Assembly: GCF_963259705.1 (NCBI RefSeq)
Contig: NC_081840.1
Span: 5,017,062 to 5,081,061 of the forward strand
Direction of reading: 5' to 3'
From: Myotis daubentonii
Lineage: Eukaryota > Chordata > Mammalia > Chiroptera > Vespertilionidae
DNA length: 64,000 bases
Shown here in pieces: positions 10,379 through 25,889 of this stretch. The notes beneath the pieces are model-generated. The model saw only the letters and a program-made list of their open reading frames with translations, was not told where the DNA came from and did not search any database. Every line of letters starts with the position of its first letter. Position 1 is the stretch's first letter. The translations under genes were made by a program, and so were the position numbers.

Positions 10379-12875
10379 CAGAGAGGGAGAAAGAAAATAA
10401 ATTAAATGGAAATGAAAACAAATAAAGAACCAACAGTGGAGGATGGAGAAGACACATGGAGAGGGAGAGATGGAAAGGCACCGAGCCCATCCCAGGCCCT
10501 AGGCATTCGGACACAGACGGGATGTAGCTTTCGGACAGAAAAGCAGCAGAGCAGGAAAGGGTAACAGGCCAAGCCTCTCCGTGGAGTGAAAGGCCCTCCT
10601 GAAAGCCCACTCACGCGCTGGATTCAACAGCAGGTCGGGTCACCTGCGCGCTGCTGCTGGGCCAGCCCCTTTGCAGACGCTTCCTGTTTAAGGTTTGGTC
10701 AAGGGCTAAGGAAAGGTCAGTTTGCATTTCCTTCTGCTCTGCCGGGCGGGAGAAGTGGTGGTGGTGACTCCCACGGCGGGGACTGGGGAGACGGAAGATG
10801 CTCACTCGCTCTCTGCTCTCTCTACACTGACCCCTTACAGATGGCCTCTTAGAGAAAGGGAGGACGCTGGGAAATGTTTACAGAAGCTGACTTCTCCAAT
10901 CCACAGGAATAATGGATTTCCCATCGGGTCTGCTGGGGCCGCGCCAGGGGGCCTGGGTGCAAGGGAAGCCTGGCTCCAACACTTCTCCGTACGGGCCGAT
11001 TCCGTCAAAAAAACACACACCGCTCAAATGATTGTGAACCAAAGCATTTCACGACTTCCTTTTGCTTCTTTCCCTCCAAGGTTGTCAGACAACCCTTTTT
11101 CTCCTGTACAATAGGACTGAACATACAAATTTTTTTTTGCAATATTTTATCCTGCCAAATTAAAAAAATATATTATGGCAGCCTGTTTTTGTTTTTTTTC
11201 TTTTTATTTCCAAATTCACTAACAAAAAGGTACATTAAATCCCTTTAAAAGGACAAGCTTACAGTTAAAAAATTACAAGCTCCAGTAAAAATACAGCAAG
11301 TGCCTACATCATATGAACCGACCAATATATCCATTCCAGAGGGAGGTGGGAAGAGAAAAATAAGTACAGGTCAGGAATGATTTTTTTTTTCTGCAAAGCA
11401 ATAACAATATTAAGCACTTTTTTTCTACATACTTTTTCTACATGGTGTAGCAATCCCCTTTTAATCCCCAAATACAAGTTTCTATACATTTTTTTGAAAT
11501 AAAAATTCAACACCCAAGGCAGAAAAAAATTTACTAAAACTCCAACTTTACAGTTACTGTGACAAGAACAAATTTATAGACCCACCATTTAAATTTTACT
11601 GCAACATTTTCAAGGAAAAGAAAAAAGGTGTTTTTTTTTTTCTCGTTTTGTAAAATGCCCAGGCATTCTCGATTATTACAAATACTGGTCCACTTTTACA
11701 GTAATCAAGAAATTTTAATATATATAATATATACTAAAACCCCATCACCAAAAGAAACAATATACACACAGCCACTGTGGCATCTTTTATAACCTATTAA
11801 GCAAAACTTTGTGGGGGAAAAAAATGATCTCTCCAACACACATACACACAATTTTTGTTACCCTTGTATGTATCCAATACTGTAAACGTATTTTTAAGAC
11901 AGAGTGCACTAAATTTACCTTTAGAAAAAAAATTATCCATTGTTCCTGAATTGTTTTTTTGTTTTGTTTTGTTTTTCATTCAACGATATCAACTTGTCAC
12001 TTGAGTTTTAATTCAGCAGTAAATCACTTCCACTCCACATCTAAGCAGCGTTGTCCCACAAACAAAAGGGGGCTGAGGACCTTCAGCTAACAATTGTATG
12101 TCCAAGGTTGTGCTGGGTTTATTTCTTCACTCGATTGGGTCTGATGGCATTTTTCATGTCCTCTATCTTCAACCGGGATTTTTTTAAAAATCGTATTGAA
12201 AGTAAATGTGGCTTTGTTTGTGTCTAAAGAACGTACTTTTCTCGTTTTACGTTTTTTTTAAAAAGTCTTTTCGTTTCAAAAAAAAAAAAAAAAGTTTTGC
12301 ATTTGTCTCAAGAGACTGAAATAGGAAGATCAGTTTTCAAGGCACTCACATCAAATCGAATGGCAGTAGAGAGACTGTCCAATAAGTTATTATTTTATGT
12401 CGTTCTTTATAGTGCCAGTATTGTGAATGCCACGCTTAGCAACACTGACACTCAATCTCAGTCGTCCCTTATTTAACCCACCTCTGGGCCAAAGAGAAGA
12501 ATATGCTGCAATTTCTTGTTTAGAAGCCATTTCATTTAAATGCAAACAAAAGCTTTAAAGTGCGGGTCAACAGAACTCAAACATCTAACCTCGTGGGTTT
12601 AGTACCTTCCAACCGAACGGGAATGCTAAAAGGGGAAGCAGCGCCGGGCACCTTGGGATGGGCCTTCCCCTGCTTCCTCAGGAAAGGGAACAGAAATTCC
12701 CACGGTCCCACCCTCCCCCACCCCGGGCCTTAGAATGTCACGTGTGCATGAAATGACAACGCTAACTTCCCTCCAGTCACCATCAGGGCACTTGTCTGCT
12801 TGAGAAATGACCAATCATCACTATCATGGGCAGCAACGTCAACGTAGGACTTGGGATTTTCGTGGTGAGGGTGAT

Positions 12876-12880
<5 letters not shown>

Positions 12881-12914
<34 letters not shown>
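12881..12914. repeat. (GA)n microsatellite in the 3'UTR
   Basis: About 17 GA dinucleotides; reads as (UC)n in the BCL11B mRNA. Confidence 0.93.
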
Positions 12915-12916
<2 letters not shown>

Positions 12917-13899
12917 CTGGCAAGCCAGAAGAAGCCCAGAAGAACCTGGCTGGTTTCTTCCTTTCTGTGTCACTGCAGGCCACCACCATCGACCCCAAAA
13001 AAGGTACCCTCAGCCGACGTTAGCCTGTTCTATGGCACATGGCTAAGACGGCATCCCAGGGTATGTCTCCATTTCTAGGAGGGGGTAGTGTCTGCTGGTA
13101 ATGCACAATTTCAGAATCCTCTGGGGCCATTCCCCGGGTAGCCCTCAAAAACTCCTGTGTCTCTGGCAGTGTGCAGAGTTTTGGGGGCCTCTCCCCCACC
13201 ACTCCAAGTTCACCCCTGTTATTCATGGAAAGCCTGAAATCAACGCAGAAAAGGCCCCTGTTTTCTCAGGACATCATCAGTGCTACAGCTCCACTCCAAC
13301 TCTGAAACAAAGTGCTACAACTTTAAGATTGTTATCCGCTGTACATCCACTCCCACCCCACCCCATCCCCCCCCCCAAAAAAAAATGCATGCCACTTTTT
13401 ATTTCAGGACCAAAAAAAAAAAAAGGAGTAAAAAAAGTAAACAACTTTAAAAGTCATTTAAGTGTTGGCTTCTTCACAAGAAATTACACATGCTTAGCTT
13501 AAATTTCAAAAAAGCAGCGCCCTCCCTCCCAAATTATAATTTAAAAGCTATGCTTCCCCTCTACATTGCTTGCAAGTCGTTGCTCAGGCTTCTACTGGGT
13601 TTTAAAAAAAAAAAAAATGAAGAAGGGATGGATACCCAACAAACTCTTTCAAAGGAATTTAAACAGAAAGAATAATAATAAAAAGTACCTGCACATGCCA
13701 AAAAAAAAAATTACAAAACCCAATAAATACAGAAATTATTGCACAGTTAAAAGGCTCCACAAATTTGACTCGGGTTTCCATAGGACTTCGCAGACACAGG
13801 TTAGGTTGGAGAGCCGCCTCCCCCTTCGGCCCCAGGGACACGCGGGGGTGCTCGGTGGCGGTGACACGGAGGCAAGTGTCAGGTCAGCATTCTGTCGCT

Positions 13900-16220
<2,321 letters not shown>

Positions 16221-16403
16221 CTAATCCAACTCCATTGGCCTCAGTTTGCGCCCCTAAAGAAAAGGTGTCCTTGTTCGCGTCTGCTCAGAAGCCAGAGGAG
16301 ATGTCTGTGAGGATGCCTGACTCCAACAATGGGGATGATATCAAGGTTGGACTGCATAAAGGGTGCCCTGCCCACACCGGCAACTCTCTGGCGGAGGGGC
16401 GGG

Positions 16404-16623
16404 GGGAGAGGTTGTCAACCAAGGCATGACTGACATTGAGACCCGATAATTCTTTGTCGTGGGGGCTGCCCTATGCACTGTAGGATGTTCAGCAGCATCC
16501 CGGGCCTCTACACCCCCCCTGCCCACCCCCACCCCCAGTCACTAAGATAAAACATTTCTCCAGGCATTACCAACTGTCCCCTGGGGGCCAAAACTGAACC
16601 CCCAAACCCTTTGAGAACCACTG
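16404..16623 (+). mobile_element. MER5A-like hAT-Charlie element
   Basis: Starts GTTGTCAACC, contains GATAATTCTTTGTCGTGGGG, TGCACTGTAGGATGTTCAGC and CCAACTGTCCCCTGGGGGCC, and ends TTTGAGAACCACTG: the full order of the ancient nonautonomous hAT element MER5A. Confidence 0.88.
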
Positions 16624-19600
16624 ATGAGGCAATATTTGCTCCAAGGAAGTTCTAAGAACACAAGTCAGACGGAATCACCTTGCAAAGGCTTTTTTAAAAG
16701 AAATGGCTGCCTCGTTTGGGATTTTAACTCCAGGAAATTCTAGGGTTTCATATATCAGCATCTGTGCAGAAAGCGCTATCAAACTTTAACGTGGACGTGC
16801 AGGCGCAGAGGGAATTAGCATGCGATGAAGATTACTACTGTGTGACAGCTGCCCGTCCGTGGCCTCACACACACTCTAACCATAACCACTGTCTGGGGTC
16901 GGCCTCCACAGACCCCCCAGAGCGGGAGGGGGCCACTGGCCTACATGAAGTCCTTTGCCAGAATGTTAACTGAATGGAAGACTGTCAGGCCCACCACAGC
17001 AGTCGGGATCAATGGCGGCACGCATGGGTTTGCTCCAAACTGGCTCTGGTGGGGAGAAGGGGAGCACTGGGTACAAACTGTCACAGACCCTGATGGCACT
17101 GAGCCAGGGTGGAGTCTTGTCCGTCACTGGGGCAGTCATGGAGCTGAACGTTCCGTCCAGAGCCCGTCCTGTGGCTGCCCCTCTCAACCTGCAGGTGAGG
17201 CTGCCGCCTGTCCTACTGCTCCTCACACACAGGTCAGCGCGGGCAGGCCCTGCCTTCCACCACCAGATCTACTCGCTGGCCGGAAGGAACGGGGAACAGG
17301 ACATCACAGCCACGATCTGGAAGAACCCTTCTGCTTTCTCCATCTCCCCTGTACCTGGGAGATCCTCACGCTGAGAAAACCTGGCAACCATGCTGGGGAC
17401 CATAACCAACGTTAGTAAGTTGATGGGAGGTACAGTGGGTGCAGAGGGAAGGAGCCATTCCACCGCCCCCCCCCCCTTGGCCTGGTCCATTGAAGGACTT
17501 CTGAAATCCTGTACAGAGATTCCGTTTTTGTTTTCCACCCATGAATTATATTTCGGGGGGGCTGCACCCTCAGCAGGAAAAACCAAGGGACTCAGGCCCA
17601 ATGCCGTGAATTCCACGCTGGTAGGTTAGGCTTGACGACTCCTGAGGGGGCAGGGCCTCCTGAGCCACGCAGGGTGTGCGATGTCACCGAAAAGCAGGCC
17701 AACCAGGGCGCAGGGGGTCGACTCTGCCAGGCCACAGAGCTGACGGGGCCAGAGCCCCACCTCGGGCAAGCGAGGCCAGCTTTGCGGGTTTGCTGTGCTA
17801 CGGGATCATTTCACTCTCGTCTCCTCTGTCGTGTGTGCGCGTGTGGTGGGGAGGAGACTGCTGGGGAGGGAGGCTGGAAAGAAAAGGGAAACTGATGTTC
17901 AGCTTCACCTCGCTTCTCAACAGCTCAAGGAGAACCTCTGAGCGAGACGCTTTCCTTTCTCCAGGGCGTCTGGGGACTTCAGTTCCTCACGCTGGGGCCC
18001 CAGGAGCATCTGTGGTGGGGGACCTTCCCAAGGCCCCGGGCAGCATGTGGGGGTGCAGGGCCTCACAGCACCCCAGCACCCCCTTTCTGCATGCCACTCA
18101 GCTAGACAGGAAGTGCCGCTTCCTCGGAGGCACCATCTCCCATCCTGGCTTATTAGTTACTCTCCGTGGGAGACAGAACTGGCTACCTCGTGCAGACTCA
18201 CGGGAGAGCGGGCCAGAGGCCATATTTATAGAGTCTTCCTCAAACCCTCTCCTGGAGCAGGATAAATAAGTAAGAAATAAGAAGCAGGTCGATAAAAGTT
18301 CTTTCTGACACAGCAGCTAATAGCAGAGACGAAGGGCCACACCCCCCAAGGTCGTAGGGCTTCAAATTAAAGGGCGCCTCCCTGCCTTCACCCGGGCTTC
18401 GGCCATTCATCGAGCCCCAGCACCAGCAGCCCCTCCCTTCCCCCACTCTCCCTTTCCACCATCGGCATTTCCTTGGGCATCTCCAGAGCACTCCTGTTTC
18501 TTGCACTGACGGCCACGCATTTTCTAGAAAATTCTATAGCTAGCCAAAGACCAGTCAGAACTCCGAGGCAGGCTCTGCAGGCGAAATGGCCGATTAAAAC
18601 GTTTTTTAAAAATCAACTCAAGATGGCAGCGGCTGGGAAACGTGTAGCCACAGGTCCCAAACAGCTCAGACGTTTCCACTTCTCCTTTAAAAAAAAAAAA
18701 AGAGGGGCAGGCACCTGTCAGTCTCTAACCGGGCGCGGCCTGGGAGGAAGTCACCTGCCCGGAATTCACCATCGGGCGCATCCCTCAAGGCGGGTTGCTG
18801 GGCCCCTCGTCACGCTGGGGTGAGCCCTTTCTGTTCCTGCACCCGGAAACGCCTGAGCTTCCTGGACTCCCCCCCTCACCTGGCAACACTCACCCGGCGC
18901 CAGCCTTCCCGGGACCGGCAGCTTCTGACTTTAAAACCCTCGGGTCCTCACAGGCCCTCCCAGACACCTCTCCCCGCTTCTTTTTTAAATAAAATGTTCA
19001 TTTCCATTCCCACCTCATGGAGATCTCCCGCCCAGAATCGCCCTGAGCACTGGGGGTCTCACACTTAAGAACTGAAGGACGTCAGAAAGTCTTTGAGAGC
19101 CACGCGGAGCATTTTTCTATCCGAAACCTGGCGGCACACACGGTCCCGGACGGCTCCTTGGCAAACGCAGCAGCAGACCCTCGGGGAGAGGGCCACCCCT
19201 TCCCCTTTGGGGACCAGAGGTTTCCTCGCCAGCACCCCGTCCTGGAGCTCAGGGCCACCTGCCCGGAGGTGAACTGGAGCCTCCATGGGTGAGGACCGCC
19301 CGCCCCCCCCCCCCCCCCGGTGGCCCAGACAGGACCCACCTCCCACTGGGCTGCGGAGGTTCCAAGCTGCCACGCGGATGCCTGGGTTATTCTGAAGTGA
19401 CTTCCGCAGCAGCGTGGAGCTCGGCCTCCAGCCCTGGAACTGTCCGCTGCACTGGGAGCGCTAACCCAGGCTTGGTGGCTGGAGCCCGGGGCCGCCTCTT
19501 TCCTCGCTTCCCTCCGGCCTCCTTCCTCACACGTTGTTAAGGTCCACGCTGGGTCTGCTTCGCTTCGCGGGCTCTAAAGGGAGCCCCCTGTGTTTTTCTC

Positions 19601-19844
19601 AAGTTCAAAACCCTCCGTGACCTCTCAGCAACGACCTAGCAGTGTGGGTTCACACCTCTGCCTCGACCTTCCCAGCACAGTGAAGTCAACCAGGTCCTGC
19701 AGTGCTCGAGCCTCAATTTCCTCATCAGTAGAATGGGAACAACACACTGGGGGGGGGACCAAGCAGGGCCCAGTACGTGGACACACCCTACAGAAGTCCC
19801 CGCTGCCATGCGGATGTTCGGGTTTGGGGCTGTGCATGATTCAT
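16624..19844. other. Intronic, mostly single-copy GC-rich
   Basis: No exon or transposon recognised. A poly-C run sits at about 19302-19318. Open frames are short and unrelated to known proteins. Confidence 0.55.
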
Positions 19845-19953
19845 GTGTGTTTTATTTTTGTTTTGTTGATCCTCACCTGAGGATATCTTTTTCCATTGCT
19901 TTTCAGGGAGAATGTAAGGGTGGGAAGAAGGGGGAGGAAGAGAGAGAGAGAGA

Positions 19954-20016
<63 letters not shown>

Positions 20017-20149
20017 GGAAGGAGAAGAAAGAAAGAGCGAGAGAGAAAGGAGAGAGAGAGAGAGAGGAAAGGAAGGAAGGAAGGAAGGAAGGAAGGAAGG
20101 AAGGAAGGAAGGAAGGAAGGAAGGAAGGAAGAGAGAGAGAAAGAAAGGA

Positions 20150-20202
<53 letters not shown>

Positions 20203-20283
20203 GTGAGAGACACACATCAACTGGCTGCCTCCCTTCGGTGCGCAGGCCAGTGCTCTAACCACTGGACACACTGGCCAGGGCTC
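19845..20283 (-). mobile_element. Ves SINE with large GA/GGAA/GAAA expansion
   Basis: TTGTTGATCCTCACCTGAGG (3' part in reverse) leads into about 280 bp of GA, GGAA and GAAA repeats. Then comes CTGGCTGCCTCCCTTC and the head GCTCTAACCACTGGACACAC...GGCCAGGGC. The microsatellite arose from the SINE's own GA-rich linker. Confidence 0.88.
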
Positions 20284-20524
20284 GTTGGTTATTGTCCATC
20301 TCGGACCCAGCACTGGGTGTTTCTGGGATGCCTGTTGGTGTAGCTCTGGCAGTGATAAAACGCTGGAGGGATTCTAATGCAGCCCACCTAACGCACGGGA
20401 GGCTCCAGGGAAGCCGAAACTTGCAAACGTTGAGGAAACATCATTTTTTATTGTGATGCTTGGGAACAGACATCCAACTGGACTCCTGCAGAGAAATGCT
20501 ACTCTCCCTCTGCTATTAAAGTTT

Positions 20525-20727
20525 TCTCTATATTGATTTCAAGAGAGGAAGGGAGAGGGAATATACAAACATCAGTGATGAGAGAGAATCACTGATTGGC
20601 TGCCTCCTGCATGCCCACACTGGGATCGAGCCTGCAACCCAGGTATGTGCCCTTGACCAGAATCAAACCGGGGACCCTTCAGTCCACAGGCCAGCGTTCT
20701 ATCCGCTGAGCCAAACCGGCTAGGGCT
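20525..20727 (-). mobile_element. Ves SINE, near full length
   Basis: Tail ATTGATTTC, GA-rich linker, GGCTGCCTCCTGCATGCCC, GAATCAAACCGGGGACCC (B box region) and head CGCTGAGCCAAACCGGCTAG. Complete layout of the tRNA-derived bat SINE in reverse. Confidence 0.93.
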
Positions 20728-23700
20728 GTTAAGGTGTGTGTTTTAATGAGCATTTAAATAATTTCCTCGTCAATATGCCAGTGACTCTAATCGTACCAAT
20801 AAAGGTATCAGGGACGACGTCAATAAAACACACACCTTTACTGGAGTTACTCGTGGAAGAGGCCATCGCTAGGGGCCGAGTTTCCCGTCTCCCACCGAGG
20901 CCAAGCCACCCCGTTGGAAGGGCAGCCTGCCTGCAGGGCCTGGGACCCAGGCTGCCCGGTCCTCCAAAAGCTGGAGGCCAAAATCGGAACCAGGCCCTCT
21001 GCAGCGTGCGCCGCGTTTTACAGCGGGTCTGGTACGTGCACGGCCGCTTCCTGCTGCTCGCCCGGTGTCGGGGGAGGCCAGGCCAGGGCTGCATTCCTGC
21101 TGGCGGTGCTGAAGCCCAGGACGGCAGAGGCCCCAGCCAGCAGGGGAGGCTTCCCGGCCCCAGGCTCCATCTGCTGCTCAGCGCACAGCCCCGCCCAGGC
21201 CCGGTCACTCCCTTCACACTTGTCAGGGCCTGTTTCCCAGTGAAAACAGTGGAGAGAGGTTCTGTGTGTCCTCCCAGTGAAGGGCATCGACGGTGCTTTG
21301 ATGGGACCCAATCCGGTTCCCCCGCAGGCCCGGCCCCTGGGAGACCTTTCACAGGGCGAGTGAGCCTGAAGGGCACACCATGCACGCAGCACCTGGTGGA
21401 GGGGCCGTGAGATGCCAGGCAGCCAGGTCAGGAGCAGGAGGCTGGATCCCGGGTGCCCTGTGGCCGGCCCCTTCCCCTCCCTGGACTCCACGGTGCCCAG
21501 TGCCCACAGAAAGGGCCTGGGCCTCTGACCCACCACCCAATCTAGGACAGCAAACATCGCTGGTCTCCACAGTTCCAAATGGCAGCCATTGGCATCACCA
21601 TCCCCCCTTCGATGTGGAGACCCCTTCTCAGAAAGTTTAAAACCATCTCCCCTCTCAGGGTCCCAGAAAGAAAATGTCAACCAGCGACCTTGTGGCGGGG
21701 GGGAGGGGGCCTTTGTAAGTTTCATATTTGTGTTATTTCTGAACACGAACGTCTAGGGAATCTCTGACCATCGCTGCTTGTTCTGAATGCGTTCCATCAA
21801 AGGCAGCCTGACAGGGAGAGGTGGCACTGGGGACGCCCAGTCACAGCAGGAACAATAAGCCATCATTACAGCCTCACCACAAGCCGGCCCACGGCTGAGT
21901 GCAATCAACCTCACACCAGGCTCCCGACAACCCTGAGGTCGGAACTGTCATCAGCACCATTTCACAGATGAGCAAAATGAGGGTGGGAGGAGGAAACGGT
22001 CTGCCGGAGGCCACGCAGACACTGCTTCTGAGCTGAGCGTTACGCTGTAACTTAGCCTGATCGCCTGGTCAAGAGTAAGAGTGTGAGGACCTGGGGTCCC
22101 CCGAGCCCAGGGACCTGATGGCGTAGGACACAGCTGCGTGTGCCTGGTATGGGACCTCTGCTTCCAGCCCAGGTGCTAACGAACACGTGGAGACGTGTTG
22201 CTTTCGGCTAGAATGTCAATAACTCGGTGAAATCGTGCTGATTATTTCATGGGCACGTAATAGCTGCCCTTTGTTGGGAGGGCGCTGGTGCTGGTGATAC
22301 CGGGGGTAGCACTATCACAGTGAATACACACTGTCCCTGGTGATGAAGCACTGAGCCTGCCTCAGCTGGCAGAGTCCACACCCCTCCCTCCGTGCCCGTG
22401 GCAGACACTACCAATCGCAGGGAGGAAGCAGGCCGGGGCTTGGCAGGATTCGGAGGGTCCAGACCTGCCCTGGGCCTCCTCCGACTTGCATCACCCGACT
22501 CTGTCCTCAGGGTCACTCGACACACGGTGGCCATTTACAGCAGCAATAAAGGACACTCGGAGACCATAAGTAAGTTGCTCAAGGCCACATGATTGGTCTT
22601 GGGTTATTTATTAAAACGGACTGTCTGGGCCGGATTCCAGCTCCCTGCGGACAGGGATCGACCAGGTCTTGTCCGCTGCTGTGACGCGGGCCACCAGCAC
22701 GTCCTTCAGCACTGTCGGTGGCCCGTGTGAGCGGAGTGTCCTGTCTGCTGCCCCGGGCTCTGTGTCACTGAAGTCATCGCCATTGGGAGAAGGTCATCTG
22801 CCTGATCTGGGTGAACCTGACCGGCTCCAGCCTGCCTTCCCGGCGAGGCCAGCTCCAGCTCAGCCCTCAACGAACGGCCCCACTTCCCGGGCACGCCAGG
22901 CACAGGCCCCACCCGGCACACCCAGGCTTTCCACCGGCTGCATGCCCACCACCGGAGCATGCCGGGATCCCGGGAGACTCCCGACAGACGGAGCACCAGG
23001 CCACCACCAGCGCCCACCTTGCAGCTGCCCTGGGCAGAGTGGGCGAGCAGGCCAGCGATGGGCCCGAATCACCGAGCAAACTGCACCTGCTCCCCTGGAG
23101 GAAGCCCGGGCACTCCGCCTTCGGCATCCAGCCAGACTCGCTGCCCACCCCTGCCCCGGCCACTCCCCATCCCGGCCCTCTCCTCGGGGCTGTGCACCTT
23201 CACACGTCCGTGCACCTGCCATTCCAATGCCTGGACACCTGCCTTTCCTTCCCTCCCCCCACACATCTCCTTAGACCCAGGCCAGGCAGAGCCCGACGCC
23301 TCCCACAGCATTCTGGGAATGCTGCCGGATACGCATCACCAAACGCATGGTCAGTTCAGCCTTTGACTTTGGTGTGTTCAGCTCACATCCAACCTGCACG
23401 TGCCAGTGTGGGCATCTCGGGTGGACACTCACTGTGACATTGGCAGATGGGTTTGAATCCAAATTCTGTGGGGAAGTGGAAGTAAGGCTCATCACAGTTA
23501 AGGGAGGGGCCCAAGGTCACGCCACCCAGTCTGAGGCCAGGCCAGGGTCTGAGCCCAGGCGCACACCTGGCTGCTGGCTGCCCCCTCCACTGCCACGGCA
23601 AAGTCTGCCACAGGGGGCGCTGAGGAGGGGCCTGAGGCAGCCATTCCGGCGGCGGCACCGTGAACACCAGTGGGGGCAGCGATGGCAGCTGCAGGCTTGC

Positions 23701-25723
23701 AGGAAACGCCGCGGGTCCCTTGGCCAAGAGGGCAGCGGCCTCACACAGTGAAGAAACCTCGCTCAGCCTCAGCATTGTGGGGAGTCCCTTCACCCCCCAG
23801 TGTCCATGTGGCCAAGGGGAGCTTTGTGCTTCAGATGCCTGGAGTCAGCTCGGGCGGGGGATTGGGCCCTCAGCCTTCATCGGAGCCTCAACCCAAAGCC
23901 CTGCCGTCCCCCGACGGCCAACTGTGCACAAACACACCCGTCAATCCCGCCTCCAGCCAGAGACGTTCCTGGAAGTGAGCGGACCGAGGAGAGCTGACCG
24001 TGCCCCTGTGCTCCAGGGACATGCCTCTCTCACGCACTCCCTCACTCACTCACTCCTCACCCATCCAGGCCCCACGTGCTGGGTGCGAGCTGCCAGAGGC
24101 CCCGCTGACCCGCCCTCCAGGAGGCCACAGGCGGGTTCGGGCTCGGGGTGGGCTAAGCTGTGGACACACAGGGTTCTCCGGCAGAGCAGACCCTGCGGAG
24201 TGAGTTCAGAGCGCCCGGGAGGGAGGCAGGCAGGAAACCCTGTGTGCAGAGAGGTCGAGCGGACACAGGGACAATGGCACCTGCCCGCCAGGCAGGACAG
24301 GCAGGTGGAAGGCCCAGCTTGAGCACAGGTGAGGGGCCTGGGCTCACAGACAGCAAGTCTGTTTGCTGCAAGAGGAGGCGGTGAGGGGGACAGGAGACGC
24401 AGGCAGAGGGGCTCACATCTGCGAGAATTCCCCTCCCGCATTTCCCTCCGGTGCAGCCCCTGCTCGTCCATGGGGTGCCCCGCGCAGGGCTGTCCTCGCT
24501 CCCCCACGCGCACATCCGAACCCAGGGCTAAACGTGCCTGTGAGGAACCTGCCCTGCTCTCTGGGCCCTGCTACTTCTCCTAAGATGCCAGGAGGGACCC
24601 GGGACCACAGCCAAGGTTACACTACCCTGGCTGGCACCCCAGAAACCACTGCACGGTCATAGAAAAAGGTGAAAGGGCCTTCTCAGCCCCATTCACACGT
24701 GTGCTCCTCCCTCCCTCTGACCTTTACTCCACGAACGAACGTACGAAGTGCCAGGCCCTGTGCTGGGCGCAGGGATGCCGAAACGTCTGCCCCCATGGAG
24801 CCAGCGGTCAAGGGCAAGAGGTTAACGCATCCACATGCAGCTAGTGAGAGCCCAGGCCACAGTCACCGGTAAAGGGTGTGCCACGTGGTCTAGGACCCAG
24901 AGGAAGGAGAGACCAAGAGCCTGGGAGGGTCAGAGGGATTCCTCCCAGGAGGAGACCCCGAAACGGAGTTCAGGGGGAATGAGTCTGTCGCACAGAGAAG
25001 GCCCTGGGGTGGGATCCTGGAGTCGGGAGGAACTGGAGGTGCAACTGAAAGGGGCTTGGGGTTAGCCTGAGGAGGCTCTGGAATCAGGCAAAGATCAGCT
25101 GGAAGCAGATCAAATTCCATTGTGTCAATTCTAGCACAAGGGGGGAAGGAAGATTTTCGAGCCCACACTCAAGACGACTTGAGTCATCAACTGCTCGGTA
25201 TAAGGAGACCACAGTGCAACAGGAGGATGGAGGATCCACTCTTCTCAAACGGGGAGCCCATTAGGCTCAGAGAAATGAGATGGGGGTGTGGAGGGGAACC
25301 ACAGTGGGATCTTCAAACCCAATCGAGGAGGATCACTGCCCTCCAGGGAGCCTCCTACCTCCCGGTGGTTCAATGGTCCCGCCCGGCCTCTCAGCCTAAC
25401 CCCCAGGAAGCCACCTTCAGGCACGGGGCGGTCCAGCCTCTTAGTGACACAGGCGAGAAGCAAACGGAACCGCAGCTGCAGGCGCCGAGCACCCCGATTT
25501 CCCCAGGCTCGCTGTCAACTGCTCTGTTCTGTGGTCAGACCAGGTGTGCAGTTCAGGCTGCAACAAAGCAACGTCGCTGACCGCGGGGTACTTCGGGGGG
25601 GCGGGGTGAGAACAGCAGTGTTTGCCACTAAGGTGGGGGAGCCAGGGGCAGGACACACGGAGCGGCTTTAAATGTGGTAACTCGTGTACGACATTCTCGG
25701 AAAACCAGGCCTGTTTCTCTAGA
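20728..25723. other. Intronic, GC-rich, with several decayed MIR-like pieces
   Basis: MIR-like cores on the minus strand occur at about 21850-22060 (CATTTCACAGATGAGCAAAA) and 23440-23585 (GGGGCCCAAGGTCACGCCAC). 24735-24830 carries an AAGTGCCAGGCCCTGTGCTG-type old repeat of unassigned family. The rest is single-copy-looking with no exon. Confidence 0.55.
23606..23622 (+). promoter_or_regulatory. Candidate CTCF-type motif core
   Basis: CAGGGGGCGC (23611-23620) fits the ten-base core of the CTCF recognition sequence; the bases before it fit poorly. Motif inspection by eye only. Confidence 0.3.
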
Positions 25724-25883
25724 TCAGCGGCCGCCAGCCGGTGGTCTGCGGAGCACTGTGGTCCGTGAGGCCCGAAAGGTTGGCGACCGCTGGTTTAAGG
25801 AAACCTTTGGAGCAGCGGCCGCTAACGGGTGGTCCAAGGATCGCCGGTGTTCCGTGAGGCCCAAAGGATTGACGACTGCCGCT
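25724..25883. mobile_element. Two tandem short hAT-like modules
   Basis: Two related units of about 70 bp (25724-25792 and 25813-25884). Each begins CAGCGGCCGC, contains CCGTGAGGCCC and AAAGG, and ends in CGCTG. The first has complementary ends (CAGCGGCCGCCAGCC versus GGTTGGCGACCGCTG). They abut the SPIN-type copy. Confidence 0.65.
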
Positions 25884-25889
25884 GTAGAG

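Noticed and set aside
10126..10610. Long open frames in both strands over the AGAAG tract
   Set aside because: Simple-sequence repeats produce stop-free frames; the peptides are REEKR- or LFSSL-type repeats in the 3'UTR.
19733..20313. Several open frames over the GA/GGAA/GAAA block
   Set aside because: Low-complexity frames inside a SINE-derived microsatellite; not genes.
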